NCBI RefSeq assembly: GCF_029277305.1
Contig: NZ_CP119526.1
DNA length: 64,000 nt
Reading direction: 5' to 3' (one strand)
From: Guptibacillus hwajinpoensis
Lineage (GTDB): Bacteria > Bacillota > Bacilli > Bacillales > Guptibacillaceae
The position numbers and the translations under genes were made by a program. Under the pieces are notes generated by a model that ran no database searches, was not told the DNA's origin, and was given only the letters and a program-made list of their open reading frames with translations. Positions 16,397-24,948 of the stretch are shown piece by piece; the stretch's first letter is position 1; each line of letters begins with the position of its first letter.

Positions 16397-17481
16397 TGGA
16401 ATTTCTCCTTTGCAAAAGAAATTACTAGTAGGATAAATGGAATTCCAATGAGTGCAGCATACGATAGGTTGTTTAAATAAGTAGCGGATGAGAAAAGCTC
16501 AGTTATACCAGATGGAACGAGTGCGAGCGAGAAAATAGCTGTACCGACTAAGGTGTTTAGGCAAATGTTTCGTTTGCAGTTGATAATTTTACATACGCCG
16601 AGAAGGGCTGAATAATAATATGCAGTCAGTGTTGTAAAGATGGTTACGATCCAACCAAAGAGAAATAAAAGCTCAAATCGCTCGAAGAAAAAACCTTGAT
16701 ATTCAATCGTTTTTGCCATTTCAATTGTTGGAAAGGTAATTACTTTTAATTCACCAATACTCAATATTCCAATGTTCAGTATAAAGAAAAGAACATAAAT
16801 AGCACAAACAGAGCCTAGGCTAATGCCTATGATTTTGGTCATGCATCGCCATTTTGTAAACGTCTGATACCCTGAAAGAACCATTATAAGCTCGTAACCT
16901 ACAAAAGAAAAAAAGGTTGTATTTGTCCCTTTTAAAAGTTCCAATCCATCATTCACAAAAATCGGACGTAAATGGGTCACTTCAATACTTTTGATACTTA
17001 AAATGGTGAGTATAATGAACATGGAAATGATGATAGGAAAATAAAGCTGAAAGAACATCAAGATGTTCGATAACCCACTCGAGACAAGATACATACACGA
17101 CAGAACAAGTACGGCAAGTACGACAGAGTTTGGTGTTCTATCTAATAAGTAGTAATTGACGATTTCAGACATGGTTCGAATGATAAAAGCTGAGATGGAG
17201 ATGGCGTACATAACAAAGATTAAACTAAATAACTTCCCAATCCACTTTCCTACTACCTTTGGAGCGAAATCAAACAACGTTTGTTTTGGAAATCTTTTAA
17301 TCAACATGAAAATGAGGCAAGCGTTTAAGAAAGCGACAATTGAGCCGAAAATAACGCTCACCCACATGTTCGGCTGCCCAACGATTAAAGCGGTTTGTCT
17401 TGGCAACGTTACAATCCCCACCCCAATAATCGTTGAAATTAGAAAAATAATGATCGGGAGGGAAGGCTGTTTTTCATTCAT
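16393..17481 (-). CDS. Spore germination receptor subunit B (GerAB/amino-acid permease family)
   Basis: 362-residue integral membrane subunit of the germinant receptor, related to APC amino-acid permeases. About ten hydrophobic segments; the first (PIIIFLISTIIGVGIVTLPR) holds the GVGI unwound helix seen in the family and thought to line the ligand site. It overlaps subunit A by 8 bases and subunit C by 4, so the three are translationally coupled. The particular germinant cannot be read from sequence. Confidence 0.93.
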   Translation of the reverse strand: MNEKQPSLPIIIFLISTIIGVGIVTLPRQTALIVGQPNMWVSVIFGSIVAFLNACLIFMLIKRFPKQTLFDFAPKVVGKWIGKLFSLIFVMYAISISAFIIRTMSEIVNYYLLDRTPNSVVLAVLVLSCMYLVSSGLSNILMFFQLYFPIIISMFIILTILSIKSIEVTHLRPIFVNDGLELLKGTNTTFFSFVGYELIMVLSGYQTFTKWRCMTKIIGISLGSVCAIYVLFFILNIGILSIGELKVITFPTIEMAKTIEYQGFFFERFELLFLFGWIVTIFTTLTAYYYSALLGVCKIINCKRNICLNTLVGTAIFSLALVPSGITELFSSATYLNNLSYAALIGIPFILLVISFAKEKFQ

Positions 17482-18922
17482 TTACGTTATCCTCCTTAGC
17501 CCCTGCCTTAAAGTACAAACGGATAAAGCCGTCTTTCCATTCTTTTATGTTGATAGGTGCAAAAGGTTCAAGGTATGGAACAGAAAAGCTTCTTAATTTA
17601 ACGAGATGGGTTGAGACAATAAAAATTGCAATCAGCATGCCGTATATACCAAGTGTTGCTGCTGAGAACAGAATAAAAAAGCGAATGGTTCGTAATGCGA
17701 GACTTAATTGATAGTTTGGAATTGCAAAAGAACAAATTGCTGTAAATGAGATGACCATTACCATCATCGGGCTAACAATACCAGAACTTACAGCAGTCTC
17801 TCCAATAACAATTGCCCCGACAATACTTACTGTAGAGCCAATTGGCTTAGGAAGTCTTACTCCAGCTTCACGGAGTATCTCGATGGTTAACTCCATAAGA
17901 AATGCCTCAATCACTGAGGGAAATGGTACACCTTCTCTTGTTTTCGAAAGAGAAACTGCAAGACTTGTTGGAATTAGGCCGTGTTGAAAAGAAACCAATG
18001 ATATATAGGTGGCAGGAAGGAGTACTGATATGAATGCTGTAATATACGTTAGCATGCGAATTAATGAAGCTGGAATCCACTTGAAATGATAATCATCTGG
18101 CGTTTGTAAAAGCATATTCAGCGTCGTTGGAGCAATCAAAGCGGTTGGAGAACCATCTGTTAACAAGGATACTCTTCCTTCTAAGAGAGCATTGGCTACT
18201 TTCGTAGGGGTTTGAGTTGATGTTAATTCGGGAAACACAGAAAACTTATTTCGTTCAAGTAATTGTGCAAGAATTGCCCCATCCTTAACATAGTCCACTT
18301 CCACGGAACTGACTCGATCTCTTACTTCCTGTATTAACGTTTCTTTTGTTTTTCCTCTTAGATAAACCAAATATATATAAGTTGAAACATCCGTTCCTAA
18401 AGTAAACTTCTCAAAGATCAAATCCTTTGATTTTAAGTGCATGCGAAGCAGAGTCTTGTTGTCCTGAATACATTCAATAAACCCATCTCTAGGACCACTA
18501 ATCGTTGGCTCATTGACTGGTTCATCAGGTGTACGTTTAATGAATTTAATCGTATCAACAACATAAACATTCTGTGTCTGTTTATCCCTCACAATGATGA
18601 TCGTACAACCGTCCATTACATGTTCTGTTATGGAGTTATAATCAGTAACCTTTTGAATGGATGCAATTGGTAGGAGGTCAGGAAGACCTTCTATTTGAAT
18701 TGAGTTATCTCCATCTGAGACTGTAAGAAGCGGAGAAATAATGGTTTTCTGTATTATTATAGGGTCAGAAATATCTTTTAGAAAAGCAAGTGTAATATCC
18801 AGAGAAGCCACTTTAAATTTCTTGAATTGAAGATCACTAGTGTTGTGAAATTCCAGTTTGATTTGATTCTCTAATGTCGATGAATTTGTAGTTTTATTGT
18901 GTTTGCTTCGACGTATTCTCAT
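17474..18922 (-). CDS. Spore germination receptor subunit A (GerA family)
   Basis: 482-residue first subunit of the receptor. A large hydrophilic N-terminal domain (about 1-275), with EVDYVKDGAILAQLLERN and ALLEGRVSLLTDGSPTALIAPTTL typical of GerA proteins, is followed by about five membrane segments that include the conserved LPATYISLVSFQHGLIPTSL and SIVGAIVIGETAVSSGIVSP. ATG 18922 follows GGGGTGAT. First gene of the A-B-C operon. Complete and undamaged, so the receptor is probably functional. Confidence 0.94.
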   Translation of the reverse strand: MRIRRSKHNKTTNSSTLENQIKLEFHNTSDLQFKKFKVASLDITLAFLKDISDPIIIQKTIISPLLTVSDGDNSIQIEGLPDLLPIASIQKVTDYNSITEHVMDGCTIIIVRDKQTQNVYVVDTIKFIKRTPDEPVNEPTISGPRDGFIECIQDNKTLLRMHLKSKDLIFEKFTLGTDVSTYIYLVYLRGKTKETLIQEVRDRVSSVEVDYVKDGAILAQLLERNKFSVFPELTSTQTPTKVANALLEGRVSLLTDGSPTALIAPTTLNMLLQTPDDYHFKWIPASLIRMLTYITAFISVLLPATYISLVSFQHGLIPTSLAVSLSKTREGVPFPSVIEAFLMELTIEILREAGVRLPKPIGSTVSIVGAIVIGETAVSSGIVSPMMVMVISFTAICSFAIPNYQLSLALRTIRFFILFSAATLGIYGMLIAIFIVSTHLVKLRSFSVPYLEPFAPINIKEWKDGFIRLYFKAGAKEDNVNE

Positions 18923-19146
18923 TAAGATATCACCCCAAACGTTTTCTACTCTATAGTGTTTGCAATGACAACCGTTCTATCCGCAGAGATAGGTATCTAT
19001 TTTCTAATGCCTGATGATAGGTAATTTACGAGGCAATAAAGCTCTCTGCAAAACATTGTAAGGCTATCTCACCAAGTTGTTATTTTGACTATTCAATCAT
19101 GTTAGGATTTCTTTATAGTGGTTCAGAGTAGAAAGAAGGGGATACT

Positions 19147-20412
19147 GTGAAGAGAATTGTGGTAGTTGGGGCAGGTATGGCAGCAATTCGATTTCTTGAA
19201 AGCCTCCTATCTGTGAAATCGTTCAGATTTGAAATCATGATTATTGGGGAAGAACGTCAGCCTGCATACAAACGACATCTTCTATCGCGTGTTTTGCAGG
19301 GTGAGATGAGGGTAGAAGAAACACTCTCACATGAGCAGGAGTGGTATCAGAGAAATGGTATTCGCTTTTTAATGAATGAAAAAGTTCAATCTATCGATTG
19401 TAATGATCAGCAAGTGAAAACGGATCGAGGTAGGAAAGTTAGATACGATTATCTCGTCTTGGCAACTGGCTCCACACCACATTTATTACCTGTTAAAGGC
19501 GTAGGGAAGCAGGGAGTTAGAACCTTTCGAACGTTGGAAGACTGTTATGCGCTTTTGGAAAATGCTCACCTATATAAGAAAGCAGCTGTTATTGGCGCAG
19601 GTGTTCTTGGGCTTGAAACAGCGATGGGACTCGTTTCACTCGGAGTGGAAACAACGGTTGTCCATCATCAACCGAATGTGATGAATCGTCAGCTAGATCG
19701 ACTTTCTGCTGAAATGCTTCAAGAAGAGCTTGAGGAAAGAGGAGTGACTTTCTTACTTAGTAAACGAACGAAAGAGGTATTAGGGAATTCACAAGTGGAG
19801 GGAATAAGGTTTGCTGATGGGACGATATTGGAGACCGATCTAGTCCTGATGTCAGTTGGAATCAGACCAAACATTGAGCTAGCTCGAAAGGCGGGTCTTG
19901 AAGTCCACCGTGGTATTGTAGTGAACGACGACCTGCAAACGAGTATGCCTAACATTTTTGCGATAGGTGAATGCATCGAGCACCGAGAGGCAACTTACGG
20001 TGCGACTGAACCAATATATGAGCAAGCGGATTCTTTGGCAAGAACGCTAACAGGATTCCTCGCCACTGGTTACCAGGGTTCAACAGTCTCTACTCACCTT
20101 AACATTGGTGGTATTAACGTTTTCTCAAGCGGTCAGGTTCTTGAGACAGAAGAAACAAGAACGTTTCAATGGATTGATCCCATTCGTCATGTCTACAAAA
20201 AAATCGTAACCCTTCATGGTCGAGTGATTGGAGCTATTCTATACGGAGATACATCTGAAGCAAAGCATCTTAAAAGACTGGTGCAAGAACTTGCACCGGT
20301 TTCTAGCATCCCTTCAAATCACCTTTTTAGAGGAGAAGATATAAGTTCACATTCTACTCTTAAAATCGTAACGAAAAAGGCTCTTTCAAGTCGTTCTCAT
20401 CGCCATTCATAG
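19147..20412 (+). CDS. NAD(P)/FAD-dependent oxidoreductase (nitrite reductase NasB/NirB N-terminal-like)
   Basis: 421 residues with two dinucleotide folds: VVVGAGMAAIRFLE at residues 4-17 for FAD and AAVIGAGVLGLETAMGL near 147 for NAD(P)H, plus ATGSTPHLLPVKG and NIFAIGECIEH. This matches the FAD/NAD(P)H half of assimilatory nitrite reductases (NasB, NirB N-terminus), but the BFD-type [2Fe-2S] and siroheme parts are absent. GTG start follows AAGGGGAT. The gene 25 bases downstream encodes a NirD/Rieske-like partner, so the pair may pass electrons to an unknown acceptor. A general electron-transfer or rubredoxin-reductase-like role is possible. Confidence 0.85.
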   Translation: MKRIVVVGAGMAAIRFLESLLSVKSFRFEIMIIGEERQPAYKRHLLSRVLQGEMRVEETLSHEQEWYQRNGIRFLMNEKVQSIDCNDQQVKTDRGRKVRYDYLVLATGSTPHLLPVKGVGKQGVRTFRTLEDCYALLENAHLYKKAAVIGAGVLGLETAMGLVSLGVETTVVHHQPNVMNRQLDRLSAEMLQEELEERGVTFLLSKRTKEVLGNSQVEGIRFADGTILETDLVLMSVGIRPNIELARKAGLEVHRGIVVNDDLQTSMPNIFAIGECIEHREATYGATEPIYEQADSLARTLTGFLATGYQGSTVSTHLNIGGINVFSSGQVLETEETRTFQWIDPIRHVYKKIVTLHGRVIGAILYGDTSEAKHLKRLVQELAPVSSIPSNHLFRGEDISSHSTLKIVTKKALSSRSHRHS

Positions 20413-20436
20413 CAAACTCTCGGGAGGATCGTACAC

Positions 20437-20751
20437 ATGCCAGTTCAGGCGGTTAAGATCAATTTAGGAAAAGTACGAGATTTTACAAAAGGAACAGGGA
20501 CGAAAGTAGATCTATTAAAACTGTCTATTGCTGTATTTCGTTTATCAGATGGCACCTTTCGCGCGATTCATAATCGCTGTCCAAGAGGTGAAGAGTTAGT
20601 GAATGGTGTGGTTCTTAAGGAGTATCTTTTCTGCGAGTATCATGATTGTGAAATACATTTGAGTAATGGGAAGGTGGAAGCAGGAAACGAAGTAGTTGAA
20701 ACCTTCTTAGTAGAAGTGGATAAAGGTTTTGTCTATCTAACGTTAGAATAG
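20437..20751 (+). CDS. Rieske/NirD-like small subunit with incomplete cluster ligands
   Basis: 104 residues of the Rieske [2Fe-2S]/NirD fold: AVFRLSDGTFRAIHNRCP, then LVNGVVLKEYLFCEYHDCEI and LSNGKVEAG. True Rieske proteins bind iron with CxH...CxxH. Here the first box is CPR (His lost) while CEYH keeps the second, so three of four ligands remain. The enterobacterial NirD lacks all ligands and the B. subtilis NasE keeps them, so this is an intermediate. It forms an operon with the upstream flavoprotein and is closed by a strong terminator. Confidence 0.8.
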   Translation: MPVQAVKINLGKVRDFTKGTGTKVDLLKLSIAVFRLSDGTFRAIHNRCPRGEELVNGVVLKEYLFCEYHDCEIHLSNGKVEAGNEVVETFLVEVDKGFVYLTLE

Positions 20752-20768
20752 GGTCGGGAAAGAATGTA

Positions 20769-20808
20769 AAAAACCGCTGTTCTCTTGTTACAAGAGAACA
20801 GCGGTTTT
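20769..20808. terminator. Strong bidirectional terminator
   Basis: AAAACCGCTGTTCTCTTG / CAAGAGAACAGCGGTTTT, an 18-bp perfect stem with a 3-base loop between the convergent NirD-like and DUF3243 genes. Confidence 0.9.
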
Positions 20809-20817
20809 GTGAGTCAC

Positions 20818-21123
20818 TTAGTTTGTTTCAGATGCTAGTTTTACAAGTACGTGAGCCATGTGCTCGCGTTCTTCTTTGTTCGCTACGTTCCATAGTTCAT
20901 TTAGAACTTTTTCTTCACGGTTACGTGGCTCTTCGTGATCTGCTAGATAATCTGCTACGCGCTTAGCACCTTTAGCAAGACCTTCTTCACCTAGACCAAG
21001 CTTCTCACCTTTATGAACTTGATCGCCAAGATAATCTTTAAAAGATTGGAAATTCTGCATGATATCGTCTTTCTTGTCCTCGCTCATTTTTGCTACTGCT
21101 TGCTTTGCATCCTTCTCTGCCAT
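20818..21123 (-). CDS. DUF3243 family protein (YmfJ-like)
   Basis: 101-residue soluble helical protein. The core from QNFQSFKDYLGDQVHKGEKL through AKRVADYLADHEEPRNREEKVL matches DUF3243, the family of B. subtilis YmfJ. The N-terminal ~20 residues (AEKDAKQAVAKMSEDKKDD) are charged and probably disordered. ATG 21123 follows AAAGGAGAT. The function of the family is unknown. Confidence 0.85.
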   Translation of the reverse strand: MAEKDAKQAVAKMSEDKKDDIMQNFQSFKDYLGDQVHKGEKLGLGEEGLAKGAKRVADYLADHEEPRNREEKVLNELWNVANKEEREHMAHVLVKLASETN

Positions 21124-21355
21124 TTTACTTCATCTCCTTTATTATCGTGTCTAGTAGGTATGTATCCGAAAATAGACAGTGTTAAACTTATTGAATGTTC
21201 TTGATGCTTAATATGGTAGAAATGACACTCTTTTATAGATAGTGTAATAAACCTCTTACTTACTTATTGATTCCAATAATGGTAATGGTAAGTTCATAAC
21301 TAGGTGATTAATGGTATGTTATGTGTAGTGAAAAGGTAAGAAAGGATGAACTCGG

Positions 21356-22105
21356 TTGAATCAAGTAGAATACGAAACGTTCTATAATAAAGTAGGAAAA
21401 GAAAACGGATGGGACTTCAGTTCTTTACAGTTTACCTCTGAAGGAGTGAAGTGGGACTTCTATGATGAAGTTACGAAAAGAGTGAGGGAGACTGATCTAT
21501 TATTAGATATTGGAACTGGGGGAGGAGAGAACCTCTTAAAGATTGCGTCTTCCTCTCATCTATTAGTCGGGATTGATCTTTCATCAGGCATGATGGACAC
21601 AGCTCAATCGAATCTTCAAAACGCAAACGTAACAAATGTACGCTTTGCTCAGATGTCTTCAGATTCCTTACAATTTCCTGATAGCTTTTTCGATATCGTT
21701 TCATGCTGCCATGCTCCTTTTAATTCTAAAGAAGTTTCAAGAGTACTAAAGAAGGAAGGACTATTTTTAACGCAGCAAGTAAGTGAAGCGGATAAGAGTA
21801 ATATGAAAGAGGCGTTTGGAAGAGGTCAATCCTTTGGAGTAGAGGATGGTTCTTTGAAGCAAAGGTATATTAATGAGCTACTAGAAGCGGGGTTTTCAGA
21901 CGTTCAATCGTTTGAATTTGATGCAATCGATTATTTTCATAGGCCAGAAGATGTCATTTTTCTTCTTACACATACCCCAATAATCCCTCAGTTTGGGGAG
22001 CAAAACGAAGACTTTCATAAGTTGAACCGCTTTATTGAAGACAATCAGACGGATAAAGGCATTCGAACGAATTCAAAAAGGTTTATGATACTAGCCAAGA
22101 AATGA
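21356..22105 (+). CDS. Class I SAM-dependent methyltransferase
   Basis: 249 residues. N-terminal substrate cap (EYETFYNKVGKENGWDFSSLQ), then a Methyltransf_11 domain: motif I LLDIGTGGGENLLKIASS (about residues 43-60), VGIDLSSGMMDTA, QMSSDSLQFPDSFFDIVSC and EVSRVLKKEGLFLTQQV. Start is TTG 21356; AAAGGA lies 9-10 bases before it. Acceptor substrate unknown. Terminator follows directly. Confidence 0.85.
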   Translation: MNQVEYETFYNKVGKENGWDFSSLQFTSEGVKWDFYDEVTKRVRETDLLLDIGTGGGENLLKIASSSHLLVGIDLSSGMMDTAQSNLQNANVTNVRFAQMSSDSLQFPDSFFDIVSCCHAPFNSKEVSRVLKKEGLFLTQQVSEADKSNMKEAFGRGQSFGVEDGSLKQRYINELLEAGFSDVQSFEFDAIDYFHRPEDVIFLLTHTPIIPQFGEQNEDFHKLNRFIEDNQTDKGIRTNSKRFMILAKK

Positions 22106-22110
22106 TTATT

Positions 22111-22147
22111 AAAAAATGACAACGCTTTAGTGGCGTTGTCATTTTTT
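22111..22147. terminator. Terminator after the methyltransferase
   Basis: AAAAATGACAACGC / GCGTTGTCATTTTTT with a 7-base loop; it overlaps the stop codon of the convergent DUF192 gene. Confidence 0.85.
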
Positions 22148-22487
22148 ATTGGAGGTTAATGAATTCTCCTACTTTAATAGAAGAACTTCTAATCGCTCCA
22201 ACTGGTAATTCCAATACTGCATGAGCACCTTTAACTGGTGGAACAAATCGCCAGGGTTTTAAGTTTTCTACTACTTTGATGATTTCATTGTTCTGGGTCA
22301 GGAATACAACATCAATGGAGAAAAACATGAAACACATATGAATAGAATTGCATGGGACGATTAGAAGGCCTTCTTCTAGCGGTGTTCGACGAAACATTAA
22401 ACCTTTTAATCTAGTTAAAAAGGAATCTGCTCGTATAACTGTAAAAGGGATTGTTCGATATAGTGCGCTGTTCTTAGAGTTTATCAT
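22146..22487 (-). CDS. DUF192 family protein
   Basis: 113 residues. DUF192 signature: RLKGLMFRRTPLEEGLLIVPCNSIHMCFMFFSIDVVFL, followed by VVENLKPWRFVPPVKGAHAVLELP. ATG 22487 is chosen because TAGGAGAATC lies just upstream. DUF192 genes often sit beside Tad pilus or type II secretion genes, and here the Tad locus begins on the opposite strand about 120 bases away; the reason for this link is unknown. No signal peptide is seen. Confidence 0.85.
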   Translation of the reverse strand: MINSKNSALYRTIPFTVIRADSFLTRLKGLMFRRTPLEEGLLIVPCNSIHMCFMFFSIDVVFLTQNNEIIKVVENLKPWRFVPPVKGAHAVLELPVGAIRSSSIKVGEFINLQ

Positions 22488-22604
22488 GACGATTCTCCTA
22501 TATAATGACGTTGTCTTTACTATATAGGAAGTCTTTTTAATACTCAATAACGAATATTTTACTAGTTTTTTTGCAAAAAGAAGAAAAAAGTTTAAAAAAA
22601 GGTA

Positions 22605-22633
22605 TTTACAAATTCTCTATAACGAACTATTAT
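22605..22633 (+). promoter_or_regulatory. Sigma-A promoter of the Tad pilus locus
   Basis: TTTACA at 22605-22610, 17-base spacer, TATTAT at 22628-22633. It faces the pilin gene and predicts a start near 22640 and a leader of about 280 bases. Confidence 0.65.
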
Positions 22634-22639
22634 TAACTC

Positions 22640-22920
22640 AAGAGATGTTCTATAAAAAGAACAAAGTGATCAAAAGCGAACACTATATTGAACAGTGAAG
22701 CTTGAGGTTATTCCAGAACATCTTTGAAAGGGGGAACGGATGGGGAGAAGATCAAGTGCTTTCTCAGAGAGAATAAAGGTTACGATACATTCTAAATCGT
22801 TGTCGCCATGATTCTAATCTTATTCCGTTACAATTAAGACACTTTATTTCAGGTAGTAATGATTCATTCATACATGTTTTTCAAAACAAAAAAATTATAA
22901 AATTCGAGGAGGAAATGATT
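22640..22920 (+). promoter_or_regulatory. Long structured leader of the Tad locus
   Basis: Leader between the promoter and the pilin start. AGATGTTCT (22643-22651) is complementary to AGAACATCT (22715-22723). The right part of the first arm can instead pair locally as GTTCT-ataaaa-AGAAC (22647-22662), so two exclusive folds are possible. CACT...AGTG forms a further small hairpin near 22682-22698. A 23-codon frame with a strong ribosome binding site follows. No known riboswitch class was recognised. Confidence 0.45.
22740..22811 (+). CDS. Possible 23-codon leader peptide
   Basis: ATG at 22740 preceded by AAAGGGGGAAC, one of the best ribosome binding sites in the region. It encodes a short basic, Ser-rich peptide (MGRRSSAFSERIKVTIHSKS, then LSP). 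It lies in the leader of the pilin gene directly after the long inverted repeat, so it may couple translation to pilus expression. Length is too short to judge coding by codon use; it could be chance. Confidence 0.35.
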   Translation: MGRRSSAFSERIKVTIHSKSLSP

Positions 22921-23082
22921 ATGTTGAACAAAATGGCTCGTTTGGTAAAAGAAGAAGAGGGACAGGGAATGGCTGAGTACGGGTTGATTCTTGCGGGAGT
23001 AGCGGTAGTAGCTGCAGGTATCTTTATTACACTAGGTGAAAAAATTGAAAGTTTGATTCAATCAGTTATCGATGACCTGTAA
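22921..23082 (+). CDS. Flp/Fap-type (type IVb) pilin
   Basis: 53-residue pilin precursor. Basic leader MLNKMARLVKEEEG, then the prepilin cleavage site G|QGMAEYGLILAG with Glu at mature position 5 and Tyr at 6, the Flp pilin hallmark, a hydrophobic helix (about residues 21-38) and a short polar tail. ATG 22921 is 8 bases from GAGGAGG; ATG 22915 is too near it. First gene of the Tad locus. The peptidase encoded next should cleave after Gly14. Confidence 0.92.
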   Translation: MLNKMARLVKEEEGQGMAEYGLILAGVAVVAAGIFITLGEKIESLIQSVIDDL

Positions 23083-23105
23083 GAGAATAATAAAATAAAT
23101 CATCC

Positions 23106-23131
23106 TAGCCCCACTTACCTAAGTGGGGCTA
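23106..23131 (+). terminator. Intercistronic hairpin after the pilin gene
   Basis: TAGCCCCACTT / AAGTGGGGCTA, 11 bp with a 4-base loop, followed by AAATTT and not by a T-run. It probably acts as a partial terminator or a 3'-end stabiliser so that pilin mRNA exceeds that of the assembly genes. Confidence 0.65.
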
Positions 23132-23156
23132 AATTTAAAAACAAAGAGGTACTAAT

Positions 23157-23651
23157 ATGACATACAGTATCCTGGGCATTACCTTACTTATTTCGTTTAT
23201 AACCGACATTCGAAACCGGCGTATTCTTAATATCGTCACGTTCCCAGCAATGATCATAGGGTTACTTTACTACACGATAACATTCGGTTTTCAAGGTTTT
23301 CTATACAGCGGAGCAGGACTACTTATTGGTTTTTCTCTTCTACTAATTCCTTATTTACTAGGCGGGATGGGGGCAGGGGATGTGAAGCTGCTTGCTGCTG
23401 TAGGAGCACTTATGGGCACTTCGTTCGTTCTACATTCATTTTTCTATACTGCTCTTATTGGTGGAGTTATTGGTCTTATCTTATTGTTGAAAAGAAGCGG
23501 GCTTTGGAATGTGTTTAAATCCCCTACTTATACACTTTACTCACTGTTGAATGTAAAAGGGATCAGCAAAAACAGTGGACTAACATACCCTTATGGCGTA
23601 GCGATTACACTTGGAACAGTATGTGCTGCACTTCTAGGAGGGATTGGATGA
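23157..23651 (+). CDS. A24 family prepilin peptidase (TadV/CpaA)
   Basis: 164-residue membrane aspartic peptidase that cleaves the Flp pilin leader. Six hydrophobic segments; first catalytic Asp in SFITDIRNRRILN (near residue 15-20) and the second in the GxGD motif GGMGAGDVKLLAA (near 75-85). The length matches the short CpaA type without the N-methylation domain. Its stop overlaps the TadE-like start by 4 bases. Confidence 0.92.
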   Translation: MTYSILGITLLISFITDIRNRRILNIVTFPAMIIGLLYYTITFGFQGFLYSGAGLLIGFSLLLIPYLLGGMGAGDVKLLAAVGALMGTSFVLHSFFYTALIGGVIGLILLLKRSGLWNVFKSPTYTLYSLLNVKGISKNSGLTYPYGVAITLGTVCAALLGGIG

Positions 23652-24022
23652 AATCTGAAAAAGGACAGTCGATGGTAGAGTTCGCTCTTGTCCTTCCCGT
23701 TCTTGTCATGCTGTTGTTTGGAATCGTCGATTTTGGACGCATCTTTCATGCTTACATCACAATCGATCATGCAAGTCGCGAAGCAGTTAGAGTAGCAAGT
23801 ATTGGTGAAAGTGATTCAAAGATTGTGTCCACGGCCGTTACGAGTGGTTCTAGTATTCACCTTTCTTCAGGTCAGGTTTCTGTTTCTCCAGGTGGGACGA
23901 AAACAGCTGGTAACGATGTTAGGGTGACCATTACCTATCCTATTACGTTCCTAACACCAGTTATCTCCTCGATAAGTGGTCCAATTACCTTATCAAGTTC
24001 GGCCGCGATGAGGGTTGAGTGA
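23648..24022 (+). CDS. TadE-like minor pseudopilin
   Basis: 124 residues. KSEKGQSMVEFALVLPVLVM holds the TadE signature with a Gly cleavage site followed by Glu at +5, then FGIVDFGRIFHAYITIDHASREAVRVAS. ATG 23648 follows AGGAGGGATT and overlaps the peptidase stop. TadE proteins are processed minor pilins needed for pilus assembly. Confidence 0.9.
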   Translation: MKSEKGQSMVEFALVLPVLVMLLFGIVDFGRIFHAYITIDHASREAVRVASIGESDSKIVSTAVTSGSSIHLSSGQVSVSPGGTKTAGNDVRVTITYPITFLTPVISSISGPITLSSSAAMRVE

Positions 24023-24921
24023 TGAAGGCACTCAGGTCGTTACTAAAAAGCGAACGTGGAAATGTAGCAGTCATGTTTGCGATTAGCATGACTGTTTTGT
24101 TAGGAGCAACCGCAATGGTGGTCGATATTGGAAGACTCTATCACGAGAAAAGAATACTCCAGAATGCCATGGATGCGTCTGCCCTAGCTGGTGCTCAAGG
24201 ATTACTAACGAGTCAAGCGAGAGCTTCGACACTTGCGAAAGAGTATGCGGATAAGAATGCATTTCCTATTGGGAGTGGCGACTTAACGATTACGAGTCAG
24301 TCGATTAAGGTAGCGAAAGAATCTACAGTACCAATGACATTCGCTCGCATATTCGGTATCCAGCAAGCCTCAGTCAGTGCCTCTGCAAAAGCGGAAGTTG
24401 GGTTATTAAAATCTGTGAAACGAATAACGCCAATCACGATCGAATATACGGCAATCCCACATGAAACTCAGCTGAAGTGTGATAATCCGGGCAAAAATAA
24501 GGGGAACTGTGGCTATCTTGACATTAATAGCAATGGTGCAAGCGGATTGGCTACTAACATCATAAACGGTGTGGAGCTGGCACCCGGGACGAAGTTTGTA
24601 CAAACTGAGCCAGGACAAAAGTGGGGACCTGTGAAGAATGCATTTCAGACATTGATTGATAATGATGCTACTAAACCACATTGCCAAAGCGCAGCTACAG
24701 CGGATAAATCTTGTGATCGTATTATCATCATACCCCTAATAAAAACGTGGGCTGGTGTGAATGGAAAATCGTTAGTTGAAATCGTCGGATTTGCATCCTA
24801 TTGGCTTGAACGAGTTGAAGATGATAAGCAGATTGTTGGGAAATTCAAAGAAACCGTCTCTTCAGGTGAAATAGGGGGAAGCGGCCCTGGTAACGTGTAT
24901 GGAGTTAAGCTTGTTGAATGA
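24022..24921 (+). CDS. TadG-like pilus assembly protein
   Basis: 299 residues. The N-terminal segment SERGNVAVMFAISMTVLLGA, with VVDIGRLYHEKRILQNAMDASALAGAQGL, is the TadG (putative Flp pilus-assembly) domain: one membrane anchor and a pilin-like helix. The C-terminal ~230 residues lie outside and contain four Cys in CDNPGKNKGNCGY and HCQSAATADKSCD, which could form disulfides. The start codon overlaps the stop of the TadE-like gene (TGATG). Confidence 0.88.
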   Translation: MKALRSLLKSERGNVAVMFAISMTVLLGATAMVVDIGRLYHEKRILQNAMDASALAGAQGLLTSQARASTLAKEYADKNAFPIGSGDLTITSQSIKVAKESTVPMTFARIFGIQQASVSASAKAEVGLLKSVKRITPITIEYTAIPHETQLKCDNPGKNKGNCGYLDINSNGASGLATNIINGVELAPGTKFVQTEPGQKWGPVKNAFQTLIDNDATKPHCQSAATADKSCDRIIIIPLIKTWAGVNGKSLVEIVGFASYWLERVEDDKQIVGKFKETVSSGEIGGSGPGNVYGVKLVE

Positions 24922-24948
24922 TCTTAATGGAGAAATAGGGGTGAGCGC

